This document shows positions 63,877 to 64,000 of a stretch of DNA of 64,000 nt, piece after piece. The number at the start of each line of letters is the position of its first letter. The first letter of the stretch is position 1. This stretch comes from an uncultured Clostridia bacterium (GTDB lineage Bacteria; Bacillota; Clostridia; Lachnospirales; CAG-274). The notes beneath the pieces were generated by a model, which was not told the DNA's origin, searched no databases, and saw nothing but the letters and a program-made list of their open reading frames with translations. A program made the translations under genes and the position numbers. Where the stretch lies: assembly GCA_944384195.1 (NCBI GenBank), contig CALWSK010000013.1, positions 1 to 64,000 of the forward strand. The letters are read 5' to 3'.

Positions 63877-64000
63877 TTATAAAACGAATTTAAAACTTTC
63901 TATATTTCCTTTAATAGATATTTTATTTTTAGTTAGTTCTTTTAAAAACAAGTCTTTTCCATTTATTTCTATAATACCGCAAGTTGTTTTTATTTTTATT
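63877..64000 (-). CDS. yqfC: Sporulation protein YqfC, C-terminal part
   Basis: Runs off the right edge; the last 40 codons are visible: IKIKTTCGIIEINGKDLFLK then ELTKNKISIKGNIESFKFVL and TAA. This is the end of YqfC (YabP-like), which always precedes yqfD. The gap to yqfD is 13 bp. Confidence 0.82.
   Translation of the reverse strand, partial: IKIKTTCGIIEINGKDLFLKELTKNKISIKGNIESFKFVL

Overview
The window is a very A+T-rich stretch of a spore-forming, Gram-positive Firmicute, most likely class Clostridia. Evidence: the chromosomal flank encodes the sporulation proteins YqfC and YqfD next to PhoH; cell-surface proteins use SLH, Cna-B and sortase domains; Shine-Dalgarno sites are strong AGGAGG-like sequences. 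I do not name a genus. From 1 to about 53.5 kb almost everything reads rightward and belongs to mobile DNA. From 57.6 kb onward the DNA looks like ordinary chromosome.

Replication and segregation module (1-5.6 kb). Five 16-bp iterons sit at the left edge, followed by a DnaB-type helicase, a zinc-ribbon protein, a RepA_N-type initiator, a DnaC-like loader, a small winged-helix protein and a tubulin/FtsZ-fold GTPase. The last two resemble a TubR/TubZ partition pair. A second iteron array (11-bp period) follows. This is a plasmid-style maintenance cassette attached to a conjugation system. Conjugation module (5.8-17.7 kb): PcfB, VirD4 coupling protein, PrgI, VirB4, Maff2 pilin-like protein, TrbL/VirB6, M23 hydrolase, DUF4315, DUF4366 and membrane proteins, then an unusual SLH-sortase fusion. 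Surface module (17.9-24.7 kb): a CAP-domain protein and a 1,898-residue Cna-B adhesin that ends exactly at LPKTGY. A HEPN-like protein (24.8-26.8 kb) is probable defence cargo. DNA-processing module (27-38.9 kb): topoisomerase III, a 2,207-residue ArdC/methylase/SNF2 protein with a TnpV-like gene overprinted in its linker, a DUF4314 protein split by stop codons, a TOPRIM protein, an oriT-like hairpin cluster and MobC.

Bacteriocin island (38.9-48.0 kb). It sits between mobC and the relaxase gene. It encodes a frameshifted C39-peptidase ABC exporter and its HlyD partner, a variant pediocin-like bacteriocin with an immunity protein, a start-less lactococcin A-like peptide whose immunity gene survives, several further double-glycine-type peptides, small membrane peptides, a lipoprotein and a CPBP protease. 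The promoter-leader cassette is duplicated together with the end of the hlyD gene.

Right part (48.1-57.5 kb). A MobL-like relaxase, a second coupling-protein gene broken by an in-frame stop and several indels, a VirB2-like pilin, a methyltransferase behind a leader-peptide attenuator, SpoVG, and the N-terminus of a TrbL protein that runs abruptly into the tail of another operon (phosphatase/TPR, Hsp70-like and phage-tail-like genes, the first two carrying in-frame stops). An IS200/IS605 transposase fossil follows. The chromosomal part (57.6-64 kb) holds an iron-siderophore ABC transporter operon (+) and phoH-yqfD-yqfC (-). No integrase, tRNA, rRNA or CRISPR array was recognised; an integrase may lie left of position 1.
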